From: Moduliflexus sp964602655
GTDB lineage: Bacteria > Moduliflexota > Moduliflexia > Moduliflexales > Moduliflexaceae
Length of the DNA: 64,000 nucleotides
Reading direction: 5' to 3'
Assembly: GCA_964602655.1 (NCBI GenBank)
Contig: CAZRSF010000020.1
Coordinates: forward strand, 20,021-84,020
The first letter of the stretch is position 1. Each line of letters begins with the position of its first letter. Shown piece by piece: positions 1 through 8,764 of the stretch. A program made the translations under genes and the position numbers. The notes below the pieces were generated by a model. That model worked only from the letters and a program-made list of their open reading frames with translations. It searched no databases and was not told the DNA's origin.

Positions 1-1264
1 TGTTCGACACCTGTTCAGTGACGGCGGCCACGCCTTGAAGATAGACGACCATATTCTGAAACGAAGTGTTCAACACATCGCGTTCCGACTGAGGAACGAG
101 CTTCACCTGCAAATTGCCCTGCGAGATCGTCTCGGCGACATGGGCGACGGCGCGGATATAGGCGATCATCTGCTGAAACGCGATCACCAACGTCCCGATC
201 TCGTCTTTGGACGAATTTTGCAACTCGACCGACAAATCGCCCTGCGCAAGCATGGACGCGGCGTTGACGACCCGGTTCAAGCGGCTGGTGATATTATACG
301 CCAACGACAGGCCGAAGAGTAACGCAATGATGACGCTGGCGCTTAAAAAGAAGACCAACGAACGATTGGCGGCTTTTACGGCTTGCGTCGCATGGTCTTC
401 GGCGCGAAGCAAATCCTGCTCGGCGGTGTTTTTAATGACTTGCTCATATAAGACATTCGTCCCCAATTCCCGCCGTAGTAGGATAAATTGTTCAAGTTCC
501 GCTAAGTTTTGCCGCTCTAATGTCATGGCATGATCGGAGAGTTCGCGAATCTCCCGAAATAATTCCCGCAGACGAACGAGCGCTTGCTGTTCTCCCTGGG
601 AAAGACCGGCGCTCATATATTGATCGACAATGTCATCGCATCGCTTCCAGGCGGTCAAAATGCGTGTTTCGGCATCGGTGGCGTGTATCATGAAAAATTC
701 ATTCGCTAAACGATACGCTAAATTGAACGCGGCGCTTAATTCGGCGATCTTTTCCAGTTTCCAGGAGGCTTGTGGGTCGCTATGAATTTTGACGGATGGT
801 TTCAAGATTGACTCAATAAATGCGTCCCACTTGACGAGGCGTTCTGCCAAAATGCCAAACGTCTTATGCTGTTCGTCGTCGCGCGCCATCACGCGCTTTC
901 CGATGGCTTCAAGCTCGGCGTACTTCGTTTTGATCGTTCGGCCTAAATTTTGTTCGACTTCGGTCTCGGCCAAACGAGAATACTCTTCGAGCAGCCGGTT
1001 GAAATTTTGCTCAGCGTCTTGCAACCGTTCGATATTACCTTGATCGCGATTCTGCAAATAGCCCATTATGCGATAGGCGACGCGCAGCAACTCCACGTCC
1101 ATTTCGTAGGCGGTCGCGGAGATCGGTTGATGCACCGTAATAATCGCGTCCAATTCGTGATCTATCGAGCGTAAATTCCGATAGACAAGCGCTCCTAAGG
1201 TCAGAAACAGCGCCAATAAGACGCCGATAAGCACGCCTAATTTTTTCTTGATCGTGAAGGTCAT
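1..1264 (-). CDS. HAMP-domain membrane sensor protein, partial (C-terminus beyond the left edge)
   Basis: This frame is open on the minus strand for about 421 codons from the ATG at 1264 down to base 1 with no stop, so the end of the gene lies outside the window. The N-terminus (MTFTIKKKLGVLIGVLLALF) is a basic signal anchor. A long helical periplasmic-type region follows, then a second membrane helix near residue 275, then HAMP-like sequence (ITSRLNRVVNAASMLAQGDL). A further repeat of the form AETISQGNL suggests tandem HAMP units. The general family role is transmembrane relay of a stimulus to a cytoplasmic output domain; the output domain is not visible here. Only 6 bases separate it from the end of the similar gene upstream (1271-2743), so the two are probably co-transcribed. 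The stimulus cannot be predicted. Confidence 0.85.
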   Translation of the reverse strand, partial: MTFTIKKKLGVLIGVLLALFLTLGALVYRNLRSIDHELDAIITVHQPISATAYEMDVELLRVAYRIMGYLQNRDQGNIERLQDAEQNFNRLLEEYSRLAETEVEQNLGRTIKTKYAELEAIGKRVMARDDEQHKTFGILAERLVKWDAFIESILKPSVKIHSDPQASWKLEKIAELSAAFNLAYRLANEFFMIHATDAETRILTAWKRCDDIVDQYMSAGLSQGEQQALVRLRELFREIRELSDHAMTLERQNLAELEQFILLRRELGTNVLYEQVIKNTAEQDLLRAEDHATQAVKAANRSLVFFLSASVIIALLFGLSLAYNITSRLNRVVNAASMLAQGDLSVELQNSSKDEIGTLVIAFQQMIAYIRAVAHVAETISQGNLQVKLVPQSERDVLNTSFQNMVVYLQGVAAVTEQVSN

Positions 1265-1270
1265 AGTTCG

Positions 1271-2743
1271 TTATCCTCGTTCTTCTGTCTGCGATTGTTG
1301 GAGTAGGGCATGGACGCGTTCGCGTTGCAGCGCGGAAAAAATCGCGGTGGCGACGACGCTGTTGGCACTCGTCAAAAACGCTTCATGAATGGGCGACAAC
1401 GCTTCGCCGGTCGCTAATTCGATCACGCCGTACAACTCATCGTTATACATCGCCGGCAGCGCGTAGATGGTCAGCGGCGGTTCGCTTGTCGTTCCGGTGT
1501 CGATCCGGCCATGCTGATGCGGCACATTGGTCAGGGTGATCGGGGCGCGGTCGCGCGCGACCTGTCCGACGATTCCTTCGCCGATGCGCACTTCCTGACG
1601 CAGCGCATCTTCCTCGGTAAAGGCGAATGCGCCGCGCAACTGCAACACGTTATGCTCGGCGTCATGCACATACAACGCGCCATGACCGGCGTTCACATAC
1701 CGCGCTAATTCTTGCAGCGCTTTCTGACAGACATTTTCCAACGACATATCTCCGACCAGACTTCGGCTCAATTGACTGACGCCGTCTTTCAGCCAATTCT
1801 GTTCCTCCACCACTCGCAACGATCTCTCGATTTCCGCGACCATCTGCCGCAGATTCACGAGCATCCGTTGTAGCGACAAATTCAGCACATCATGCTCCGA
1901 TTTTGGCAACGCCTCGACATGCAATTCCTGGCGCGCGACTTGATCCGCTACTGCCGCCACCTGCCGCAGATAGGCTGCCATATGTCGCATGGATTGCAAC
2001 ACCTGTCCGACTTCATCGTTCGCGGCGTCAGGAATTTCAACCTCCAAGTTTCCTTCCGAAATGCGATCCGCCACGAGTGCCACGATTCGTAACGGGCGGG
2101 TAATCGTGCGAGAAACCGCCAACAAAATAACGATGCTGGCGATAAAGGTCAACAATGAGATCGCCGCCGCAAATAACGTGTCGTTACGAGTTGTGATCTC
2201 GGCGTCCGTCACAAACGACTTCGCTTTGTTTCCGGCAAATTCCGTTAATACGTCCAACGCCTTTTTCATGCTCAGATAGCGGGTATTCGCGTCTCCGTTG
2301 TTGACCGCCTCTTTGGCCTGTTCTTGTTGCCCGTCGCGCATCAGCGTGAACACGGCTTCGCGCGCGGTTGTCCATGCCGCGAACTCGTCAACGACGGCTT
2401 GCGCGTCTTGCGGATTGCCAAGATAGCGTTCTTCGATCAGGGCGAAATCCTGCGCGATGGCCTCTTCTTCGCGGTGAATCGCCGTCACGACCGCTTCAAT
2501 CGCGTCGCGATCTTGCGCGAGAATCACATCTTTCATGCCGATACGGATCGTCAGCGCCTTCAGATGAGCGTCGCGCACGGTATTGGTGACGGTAAACGGG
2601 TGTTTGTATAATCGTTCCGTGATGCCGAACAGGTTCGTGGCGATATAAAAAATCAGGCCGATGTTGATGGCCGAAAGCGCTAACAAGATTCCTCCGATGA
2701 ACACAAGCAGCCGCGTGCCGATTTTCATGTTCCGTATGCTCAT
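1271..2743 (-). CDS. HAMP-GAF membrane sensor without a visible output domain
   Basis: The protein has about 490 residues. It begins MSIRNMKIGTRLLVFIGG, an N-terminal membrane anchor. A four-helix-bundle-like extracytoplasmic region follows, then a second membrane helix (about residues 190-212), a HAMP segment (RTITRPLRIVALVADRISEG), a second HAMP-like segment, and a C-terminal GAF domain (from about residue 320) ending near the stop. No kinase, cyclase or methyl-accepting domain is present, so it may pass its signal to the neighbouring kinases by direct contact (inference). The start at 2743 is chosen because AGGAG lies 7 bases upstream. A longer frame reaches 2914 but would overlap the end of the upstream kinase and encode the palindrome at 2781-2813. 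It lies downstream of the hybrid kinase in the same orientation. Confidence 0.85.
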   Translation of the reverse strand: MSIRNMKIGTRLLVFIGGILLALSAINIGLIFYIATNLFGITERLYKHPFTVTNTVRDAHLKALTIRIGMKDVILAQDRDAIEAVVTAIHREEEAIAQDFALIEERYLGNPQDAQAVVDEFAAWTTAREAVFTLMRDGQQEQAKEAVNNGDANTRYLSMKKALDVLTEFAGNKAKSFVTDAEITTRNDTLFAAAISLLTFIASIVILLAVSRTITRPLRIVALVADRISEGNLEVEIPDAANDEVGQVLQSMRHMAAYLRQVAAVADQVARQELHVEALPKSEHDVLNLSLQRMLVNLRQMVAEIERSLRVVEEQNWLKDGVSQLSRSLVGDMSLENVCQKALQELARYVNAGHGALYVHDAEHNVLQLRGAFAFTEEDALRQEVRIGEGIVGQVARDRAPITLTNVPHQHGRIDTGTTSEPPLTIYALPAMYNDELYGVIELATGEALSPIHEAFLTSANSVVATAIFSALQRERVHALLQQSQTEERG

Positions 2744-2780
2744 ACGAGACTCCTGCGATCTTTGCTCTTTCAATGGATCG

Positions 2781-2813
2781 AACCCTGCCAGGGTTTCGAA
2801 CCCTGGCAGGGTT
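2781..2813. repeat. Palindromic repeat, GGCAGGGTT family
   Basis: Two 15-base arms (AACCCTGCCAGGGTT and its reverse complement) flank a TCG loop. The element touches the TAA stop of the hybrid kinase (2812-2814). Related elements lie at 11333, 16941, 40905 and 62125. It has no T-tract, so intrinsic termination is uncertain; a 3'-end stabilising or REP-like role is possible. Confidence 0.85.
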
Positions 2814-4506
2814 AAGATTCGCGTTCCACCTTGTTCTGCTGCTTTTCCAACAATATGGCGATATGTTTCAACAATTTTTCCGGTTCGATAGGGCGCGTGA
2901 GAAAGTCGTCGCACCCGGCGTTCAAGGCGCGCGATCTGGTTTCCTGCGTTACATGCGCCGTGCAGGCGATAATCGGAATATCCGCCGTGTCCGCATCGCC
3001 TTTGAGAATCTGCGACGCTTCGACGCCATCCATGCCGGGCATGGCCAAATCCATGAGAATAATATCGGGATGCGCCTGCCGCGCAATCCGAATGCCGTCT
3101 TCCGCCGATAATGCTTGATACAAGGTATAACCAGACAGTCGTAAAATTTCCGACATCACTTGAAGGTTGATTTCATCATCATCAACCACCAAGACCGAAC
3201 GAGATTCATTTCGGCGGCGCTGCTCTACGTCAGACACGTCAACGGCTTGCGGCAGCGCTTCTTCCTCGCGGCGTTCTGCGTGTTCACCGGTTCCGACCGG
3301 AATGTGCAGCCAAAATGTCGTGCCGCGTCCGACGTCGCTTTCAAGTCCGATGGTCATGCCTAACATATCGCAGAACTGCTTGGTAATCGTCAGCCCCAAT
3401 CCCGTGCCGCCGAATTTTTTCTTAATCGAACTATCCACTTGCTTGAACGATTCGAAGACGCTGGAAATTTTGTCTGCCGCAATGCCCGGCCCGGTATCCT
3501 CCACTTCAAGCCGAATGATGCCCTGTTCTTTCAGCCATTTCGCGCGAATGGCGACATGCCCTTCGCTGGTAAATTTGATGGCGTTGCCGATCAGGTTATT
3601 GAGCATCTGCTTGATTTTCGTGTAATCGCTCTGGATCACAGGCAAATCAAACGAGATGTCGGCGCGCAGTTCGACCGGCTTATTGAGCAGCAAGCCTTGC
3701 GCGGTAATCGTCACATCTTCGATAATTTCAACCAAATCCACCTCTTCGATCAGCACGTCCATTTTCCCGGCTTCGATTTTCGCAAAATCAAGCACATCGT
3801 TAATCAATTGCAAAATCACGCGCGCCGTCTGATTCGCCTTCGTCAGATTTTGTATTTTTTCAGCAGAGACTTCCGGCTGAAGTTCATTGAGAGAGAGCGA
3901 AAGATAGCCGATCAGCGCATTCAGCGGCGTACGGAGTTCGTGACTCATGCTGGACAGGTAATCGGTTTTATGGCGGCTCGCCTCTTTCAACTGCACATTC
4001 AGGTCTTCCAACACATTTTCCGCTCGTTTCCGCGCTTCGACTTCTTCGCTCAGGCGGCGGTTGATTTCCCGTTCTCCTTCGATGACGCGGAGATACGCTT
4101 TCACGCGACTAAGAAGGATCGTATCGTCAATCGGTTTGGTCAGATAGTCAATTGCGCCGCTTTCGAAGCCTTGCTGCTTGAAATCCTCGGATTTGTACAC
4201 GGCGGTCAGAAAAATAATCGGAATATTGCGGAATTTCGGGCGGTTGCGAATCAATTTGGCGACATCGAAGCCGTTCAAATCCGGCATTTGGATGTCCAGC
4301 AGGATGAGATCGACCTTTTGTTCGGAAACTTTTGCCAGTGCATCAAAGCCGGATTGCGCTTCGATGACATCAGCATCCAGCGACGATTCCAAGAGCGCGC
4401 GCAGCGTAAAGAGATTATGCGGGTTATCATCAACAATGAGAATCGAATACAATTTTTGCGTCGTCATTTCCATAAGATTTTTAGTAAAAACATCTGCGCC
4501 TGTCAT
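2812..4506 (-). CDS. Hybrid histidine kinase, REC-HisKA-HATPase-REC
   Basis: This is a soluble 564-residue phosphorelay protein. An N-terminal receiver (about 20-140) has DD near residue 26, phospho-acceptor Asp71 in LLDIQMPD and Lys124 in LTKP. A coiled linker follows, then HisKA with the phospho-accepting His189 in SHELRTP. The HATPase domain shows NAIKFT, DTGPGIA and GTGLGLTI. A C-terminal receiver (about 440-560) shows VLVVDDDE, LMDLAMPGMDG and TRPIEP. There is no membrane segment, so input probably comes through the N-terminal receiver or a partner, for example the adjacent HAMP proteins. In-frame ATGs at 4473 and 4467 are equally plausible starts, and no strong ribosome site decides between them. 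A sigma70-type promoter lies just upstream (4539-4568). Confidence 0.92.
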   Translation of the reverse strand: MTGADVFTKNLMEMTTQKLYSILIVDDNPHNLFTLRALLESSLDADVIEAQSGFDALAKVSEQKVDLILLDIQMPDLNGFDVAKLIRNRPKFRNIPIIFLTAVYKSEDFKQQGFESGAIDYLTKPIDDTILLSRVKAYLRVIEGEREINRRLSEEVEARKRAENVLEDLNVQLKEASRHKTDYLSSMSHELRTPLNALIGYLSLSLNELQPEVSAEKIQNLTKANQTARVILQLINDVLDFAKIEAGKMDVLIEEVDLVEIIEDVTITAQGLLLNKPVELRADISFDLPVIQSDYTKIKQMLNNLIGNAIKFTSEGHVAIRAKWLKEQGIIRLEVEDTGPGIAADKISSVFESFKQVDSSIKKKFGGTGLGLTITKQFCDMLGMTIGLESDVGRGTTFWLHIPVGTGEHAERREEEALPQAVDVSDVEQRRRNESRSVLVVDDDEINLQVMSEILRLSGYTLYQALSAEDGIRIARQAHPDIILMDLAMPGMDGVEASQILKGDADTADIPIIACTAHVTQETRSRALNAGCDDFLTRPIEPEKLLKHIAILLEKQQNKVERES

Positions 4507-4538
4507 ATTCGTTCGAGGTTCATCAATATCTTCTGTTT

Positions 4539-4568
4539 AGTTTATCGGAGCGTTCTGGCAAATGTCAA
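4539..4568 (-). promoter_or_regulatory. Probable sigma70-type promoter of the hybrid kinase gene
   Basis: Reading the minus strand, TTGACA (4568-4563) is followed after 18 bases by TAAACT (4544-4539), about 33 bases before the longest start codon of the kinase. This suggests the downstream kinase/HAMP genes can be transcribed independently of the kinase at 4621-5961. Confidence 0.5.
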
Positions 4569-4620
4569 CTCGAAAACTGCCGTTTTTTTATGTGAGAGAA
4601 TAATGAAATCACGTCGTTTT

Positions 4621-5961
4621 CTACGCGTGTTCAGGAAAAACGATAAAAAACGCGGCGCCTTCCCCGTTGCGGCTTTCGCAGCGAATCGTTCCCTTCAACT
4701 GGCGTTCCACAAGATTGCGAATAATGTTCAGCCCCAATCCGCTTCCGCCTTGATGGCGTTTCGTCGTAAAAAACGGATCGAAAATTTTAGGCTGATTTTC
4801 CTGCGGGATACCGACGCCGTTATCGCGATACGCGATGACAATCTGCCCATCCCGCGCGGTAATATCGCACACGATCTCGCCCTGTTCGATGCCGTCGAAT
4901 CCGTGCATCAGCGAATTCATGATCAAGTTGGTGAAAATCTGGGAAAACGCGCCGGGGTAGCTTTCGATTTCAAGCGTCTCCGGGCAATGAACGGTCACGG
5001 TATGCCGGGTTTTTTTCAATTTGGGGTGCAGGCTCAGCAAAATTTCGGCCATATACGATTTCAGGAAAAAGCGCCGTTTTTCGCCGCTGGACTGGTCAAC
5101 AGCGATATGCTTGAATCCCTGTATCTGCTCAGCCGCCTGCTGCAAATTTCGCAGGATGATGTGCGACGATTCGAGCGACAGATCGAGAAATTGCAGAAAC
5201 TCCGATTTTGTCATGCGCCCTTCCTCGAACGCGCCTTTCAACTGCCGGGCTTGTTCGTCAAGATGGGACGCTGCTGTTACGCCTAAGCCAATCGGCGTGC
5301 TGATTTCATGCGACACGCCCGCTACTAACCCGCCAAGCGCGGCCAGCGTTTCGGATTGAATCAACTGTTCCTGCGCAACGCGTAACGTCTCTATCGAGGT
5401 TTCGAGCGCGGCGTTCGTCTCCCGAAGTTCGCGGGTGCGCTCGACGACGCGGCGCTCAAGCTCTTCATTCAGCGTCTGGAGCGCCTGCTCGGCGTGCTTG
5501 CGTTGTTCGATCTCCTGCTGCATCTGCGTATTCATGCTCTCTAAGCGCAGATTAATCGCCCGTTCCCCTTCAATGACGCGCAGATACGCTTTGACACGAT
5601 TGATTAGAATGTCGTCGTCAATCGGTTTGGTCAGATAATCAATCGCGCCGCCTTCCAGTCCGCGATGTTTGAATTCATCGGATTTATAGACAGCGGTGAG
5701 AAAAATAATCGGGACTTCCTGATATTTTTTGCGGTTGCGGATGAGCCTGGCGACTTCGAAGCCGTCCATATCAGGCATTTTGATGTCGAGGAGGATCATG
5801 TCTGTCTTATGGTGGGCAATCTGATCGAGTGCGTCTGCGCCGGACGACGCTTCGATGATCTGCGCGTCGAGCCTCTCGGTCAGTAAGGTGTTCAGCGCAA
5901 ACAGATTTTTGGGGTTATCATCTACGATCAGAATCGTGTACATCGGATGCATGGAAATCAT
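4621..5961 (-). CDS. Histidine kinase with N-terminal receiver domain
   Basis: The protein has about 446 residues. The receiver domain (about 8-125) shows ILIVDDNPKN, Asp59 in LLDIKMPDMDG and LTKPIDD. A long coiled coil (about 140-220, rich in Glu and Arg) leads to a HisKA-type dimerisation region with SHEISTP. The HATPase shows NLIMNSLMHGF, DNGVGIP and GGSGLGLNI. The order REC-coiled coil-kinase is usual for cytosolic kinases that take a signal from another kinase. The receiver is very similar in wording to that of the hybrid kinase at 2812-4506 (shared LTAVYKS, GGAIDYLTKPIDD and RVKAYLRVIEGER), so the pair probably arose by duplication. The start at 5961 is chosen because AGGGGAG lies about 10 bases upstream; a longer frame to 6000 has no better site. 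Confidence 0.9.
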   Translation of the reverse strand: MISMHPMYTILIVDDNPKNLFALNTLLTERLDAQIIEASSGADALDQIAHHKTDMILLDIKMPDMDGFEVARLIRNRKKYQEVPIIFLTAVYKSDEFKHRGLEGGAIDYLTKPIDDDILINRVKAYLRVIEGERAINLRLESMNTQMQQEIEQRKHAEQALQTLNEELERRVVERTRELRETNAALETSIETLRVAQEQLIQSETLAALGGLVAGVSHEISTPIGLGVTAASHLDEQARQLKGAFEEGRMTKSEFLQFLDLSLESSHIILRNLQQAAEQIQGFKHIAVDQSSGEKRRFFLKSYMAEILLSLHPKLKKTRHTVTVHCPETLEIESYPGAFSQIFTNLIMNSLMHGFDGIEQGEIVCDITARDGQIVIAYRDNGVGIPQENQPKIFDPFFTTKRHQGGSGLGLNIIRNLVERQLKGTIRCESRNGEGAAFFIVFPEHA

Positions 5962-6049
5962 ACGCGCTGTTCTCCCCTTCTTCTCGCAAGGCTGCGACAT
6001 TCTCGTTCCACGCTCCGCGTGAACGTTCTTGCGCTGACGACTACGTCAA

Positions 6050-6078
6050 CGTATATGCGCCGCTGCAAGGTTTGTCAA
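6050..6078 (-). promoter_or_regulatory. Probable sigma70-type promoter of the REC-kinase gene
   Basis: On the minus strand, TTGACA (6078-6073) and TATACG (6055-6050) are separated by 17 bases, about 90 bases upstream of the kinase start at 5961. Confidence 0.55.
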
Positions 6079-6393
6079 CAGGGAAAAATGAAATTTTAGA
6101 CATATTTTTTACGAGCGCAGGACAGCATCGGCGGTTTTGTTCCGCCAGTTTCGCCGAAAATTCTCTCAAAAAAAGATTGACATCTCCACAGAATTATTCC
6201 ATTCTTTCTTTGTCGTTATCAGAAGTGATGATACATACATTTGCTCAATATGTTCCCTTCGCCCTGAGCCTGTCAAAGGGCGGTTCATGGTTCGACTCGT
6301 TCACCGCGAACAGGCCATCACTGTTGATGCAAATTTATGTAGAATTACTGAGGCTGTTTCAACAACTCCGTGAGTCATGAGAGAGGTCTGTTT
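6079..6393. other. Intergenic region with a dispersed repeat fragment
   Basis: No convincing gene is present. Bases 6256-6307 contain a short stem (CCCTT with AAGGG) followed by a TTCATGGTTCGACT segment that is nearly repeated at 12443-12460, so both belong to one dispersed family. A TTGACA at about 6178 has no good -10 partner. Short open frames here are not supported by ribosome sites or recognisable protein sequence. Confidence 0.5.
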
Positions 6394-6645
6394 ATGGAAA
6401 ATAAAGCAGAAAAAAAGGTGTTGGCTGGTGTGCTAGGGATATTGCTCGGTGCGTTAGGCATTCACAAATTTGTCCTGGGCTACCAAAAGGAAGGCTTGAT
6501 CATGCTCATTGCGGCAGTCGCGACATGCGGCATCGGCGCGTCTGTTACGGGAATTATCGGGCTGATTGAAGGGATTATCTACTTAACAAAATCCGATGAT
6601 GAGTTTGTGGCAACCTATATAGATAATAAAAAAGCCTGGTTTTAG
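6394..6645 (+). CDS. TM2-domain small membrane protein
   Basis: The 83-residue protein starts MENKAEKKVLAGVLGILLG. The TM2 domain is two membrane helices joined by a short turn: the first carries GALGIHKFVLGYQKEG, the second ATCGIGASVTGIIGLIEGI. A polar C-terminal tail follows. TM2 proteins are widespread and mostly of unknown function. The start is fixed by GAGAGG 7 bases upstream. It is followed at 36 bases by a DUF2752 protein, and TM2 and DUF2752 genes are often neighbours in bacteria, which suggests a shared membrane role. Confidence 0.88.
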   Translation: MENKAEKKVLAGVLGILLGALGIHKFVLGYQKEGLIMLIAAVATCGIGASVTGIIGLIEGIIYLTKSDDEFVATYIDNKKAWF

Positions 6646-6681
6646 GCGTCGGATAATTCCGTATTTTCTGTTGTTCGAGCG

Positions 6682-7140
6682 ATGATGACATACAGAGGAC
6701 GCCTGAAGCATCTGGAGAAACGCACAGAATATATCGTTGTCGCGGCGGCTCTGCTGGCGGGCTGGTCGTTATATTCGCTGGCAGGCCCGTCCGGCTGCAT
6801 GATTAAGGCTGTCACCGGACTGCCGTGTCCGGGATGCGGATTGACACGGGCGTATGTGGCGCTATTTCACGGGCATTTTCGCGACGCGTTCTTTTATCAC
6901 CCGTTATTCCCTGTCGTACTCTTGATTGGGGCGTGCGTGGCGGGAAAACAGCTTCCATTGCTCTCTTCCCTGGTATCGAATGAACGATGGTGGGGGATGA
7001 TATTTGCGGCGTTCAGCGGCGTGTACATTATTCGGATGGTCGTGTATTTTCCCCACACGCCTCCGATGGATTTTCATACTCAGGCGATAGTCCCCAGGAT
7101 GATCGCCTTTCTATTGACGCATATCGGCGTGATACGATAG
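6682..7140 (+). CDS. DUF2752 family membrane protein
   Basis: The 152-residue protein has about three membrane helices and the family hallmark near residues 42-60: a Cys-containing GCMIK segment followed by GLPCPGCGLTRA. This is the CPxCGxTRA motif of DUF2752. The helix after the motif contains HPLFP, also typical. The function of the family is not established; the paired cysteines suggest metal or redox chemistry at the membrane. It lies between the TM2 gene and a 67-residue membrane protein on the same strand, probably as one transcript. No strong ribosome site is seen before the start, and the second ATG (codon 2) is equally possible. Confidence 0.8.
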   Translation: MMTYRGRLKHLEKRTEYIVVAAALLAGWSLYSLAGPSGCMIKAVTGLPCPGCGLTRAYVALFHGHFRDAFFYHPLFPVVLLIGACVAGKQLPLLSSLVSNERWWGMIFAAFSGVYIIRMVVYFPHTPPMDFHTQAIVPRMIAFLLTHIGVIR

Positions 7141-7155
7141 GAAAGCAAGAGCCTT

Positions 7156-7359
7156 ATGTTTATTGTGAATGTGGTGACATTTTTCGAGTATCATCCCTAT
7201 CTGCTGATCCTGCTCATGGCGCTGCTCAGCGGCGCAATCTGGTTTGTGTGGCGCGAACGAACGCGCCCGTCATATCACCAAAAACGGGAAGTCGAAGAAT
7301 TAGTGAAGGGATTCGAACAGGCAAGAAAGACAATCGTGGAATCGCAAGAGAGGGGGTAA
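7156..7359 (+). CDS. Small single-helix membrane protein, function unknown
   Basis: This 67-residue protein has an N-terminal hydrophobic helix (about 8-31, YHPYLLILLMALLSGAIWFV) and a charged, helical C-terminal tail rich in Arg, Glu and Lys. I do not recognise a family. It starts 16 bases after the DUF2752 gene with a GGAAAG element upstream, and ends just before the palindrome at 7365, so it is probably the last gene of the TM2/DUF2752 transcript. Confidence 0.6.
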   Translation: MFIVNVVTFFEYHPYLLILLMALLSGAIWFVWRERTRPSYHQKREVEELVKGFEQARKTIVESQERG

Positions 7360-7364
7360 CATAG

Positions 7365-7397
7365 ACACCTCACAGGTGGTAAACACCTGTGAGGTGT
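7365..7397. repeat. Palindromic repeat between convergent genes, CCTCACAGGT family
   Basis: Arms of 14 bases (ACACCTCACAGGTG and its complement) flank a 5-base loop. The element sits between the plus-strand small gene and the minus-strand sigma factor, where it could act as a bidirectional terminator. A close relative lies at 40335-40377. Confidence 0.8.
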
Positions 7398-7404
7398 GAT
7401 CTTG

Positions 7405-8187
7405 CTAATGCACCATCGCCCCCGTCCGCAGGAAGCTGGGGGGAATCACGTCTTCCATGCCGTTGGCGGCGATATAATTTCTCATAAACCTCCGCAGATT
7501 GCGAATCGCATGGAAATAGTTCGCTTTGGCCGTGCCAACAGAGCATTTCAAAATTCGAGACACTTCCCGATGCGATAATCCGTCGCACACGCGCAGCATC
7601 ACGGTCGCTTTTTGCTTTTCCGGAAGTTTCTCAATCGCTTCATTGACGACATCTTGAAGTTCCATTTTATACAGCGTATCCAGCGTTTCTTCTTCCTGAA
7701 CGCCGTGATACGCCGCCAATTCGATATGATGCTGCGCGGTAAACTTGCGCAGATGATTGATGCAGGAATTCGTGGCGATGCGATAGAGCCATGTGTGAAA
7801 ACTCGATTTTTTCTGAAACGATGCTAAGGCTTCATACGCCTTAAGAAACACGTCTTGCGCGATGTCGGCGGCATCGTCATGATTGCGCAGCATTCGGAAG
7901 GCGACGGCATAAATAGAGGCGCTATAGCGCGTCACCAATACGCCAAAAGCGTCTGTTCTGCCTGTTAATACCAGATCAATCAGTTCGAAATCGTTGCGCG
8001 TACTAAGCGAATGTGTTTCATTCTCTTCCTCCACGGCGATTTGTACAGGCGGCGCCGGCGTTTGGCGCTCTTGCGTTGCTGGAATGTGTGTCGTTCGTTG
8101 AAATAGCGGCTCCCATTCGGGAAGCTGAAAAAATATCGAGAATGGAGACGCTGGCGCAGTCATTCGGATGGCTGTTGTTGTTTGCAT
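7405..8187 (-). CDS. ECF-type RNA polymerase sigma factor
   Basis: The protein has about 260 residues. After an unusual N-terminal extension of about 75 residues, sigma region 2 appears (DLVLTGRTDAFGVLVTRYSA, then NHDDAADIAQDVFLKAY). Region 4 (LPEKQKATVMLRVCDGLSHR, then AKANYFHAIRNLRRF) carries the helix-turn-helix for the -35 element. Typical ECF factors are about 180-200 residues, so the extension may be regulatory. The start at 8187 is preferred: GAGGG lies about 10 bases upstream, and the longer frame to 8283 begins in sequence that does not look coding. No anti-sigma factor is adjacent, so its control is not evident. It faces the TM2 cluster and is separated from it by a palindrome. Confidence 0.88.
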   Translation of the reverse strand: MQTTTAIRMTAPASPFSIFFQLPEWEPLFQRTTHIPATQERQTPAPPVQIAVEEENETHSLSTRNDFELIDLVLTGRTDAFGVLVTRYSASIYAVAFRMLRNHDDAADIAQDVFLKAYEALASFQKKSSFHTWLYRIATNSCINHLRKFTAQHHIELAAYHGVQEEETLDTLYKMELQDVVNEAIEKLPEKQKATVMLRVCDGLSHREVSRILKCSVGTAKANYFHAIRNLRRFMRNYIAANGMEDVIPPSFLRTGAMVH

Positions 8188-8764
8188 AATGCGATATCCC
8201 TCGTGATGCTCATAACATGAATAAATCCCCCCAACTCTGTGTTGACTCAACGGTAGTTTCAGATGTCGCAATGGCCATGCCAATGGGCAAAAACGGGAGA
8301 ATTCACGCTGAAAAACGCAACGGGAACGCGCGGGAACTCAGCGCTTTTTCTTGTGTTACGGCACGCGCCGCGCAGAAATTATTGGCGACGCAGAGGAAGA
8401 GCGGGAATTGACAGGAGTTATCTTTCATGAGGAATATCAGGGAATAGTGAGGAATAATAGGGAATCGCGAGGAGAAAAAGGCATACACTTGTTCTTAGGG
8501 ATTGTTATGAGAGTTGACAAGTGGTCTGCGGTTTGGTTGAAAAGAATTTCTAAAAAATTGCGTACAATTCCTAACATCCATTGACAAAAAGAACAGAACG
8601 AGGTTTCAGGAGCGCGGTCAACCGTATTTCCTGTCAGAATCTGTTATTGACAAACCGAATGAACGCCATATTATTAAAATGATACTGATGCTGTCGCAAT
8701 CAACATACCGCTACTGCGGCGTTTTTGGCTATACGAATCCTGAAATAGACCTGGAGGGCAACCA
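8188..8764. other. Divergent intergenic region, no gene seen
   Basis: This region separates the minus-strand sigma factor from the plus-strand acyl synthetase. It holds the promoter at 8647-8674 and several further TTGACA or TACAAT-like words (8515, 8563) of lower quality. Short open frames on both strands (about 60-77 codons) lack ribosome sites and recognisable sequence. Confidence 0.5.
8647..8674 (+). promoter_or_regulatory. Probable sigma70-type promoter of the acyl-ACP synthetase/acyltransferase gene
   Basis: TTGACA (8647-8652) is followed after 16 bases by TATTAT (8669-8674), about 90 bases before the start codon at 8765, which has GGAGG 7 bases upstream. Confidence 0.6.

Noticed and set aside
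3439..5286. A 615-codon open frame on the plus strand
   Set aside because: It is antisense to two clear histidine kinase genes, has no ribosome site, and its sequence is the Phe/Arg/His-rich pattern produced by reading these genes backwards.
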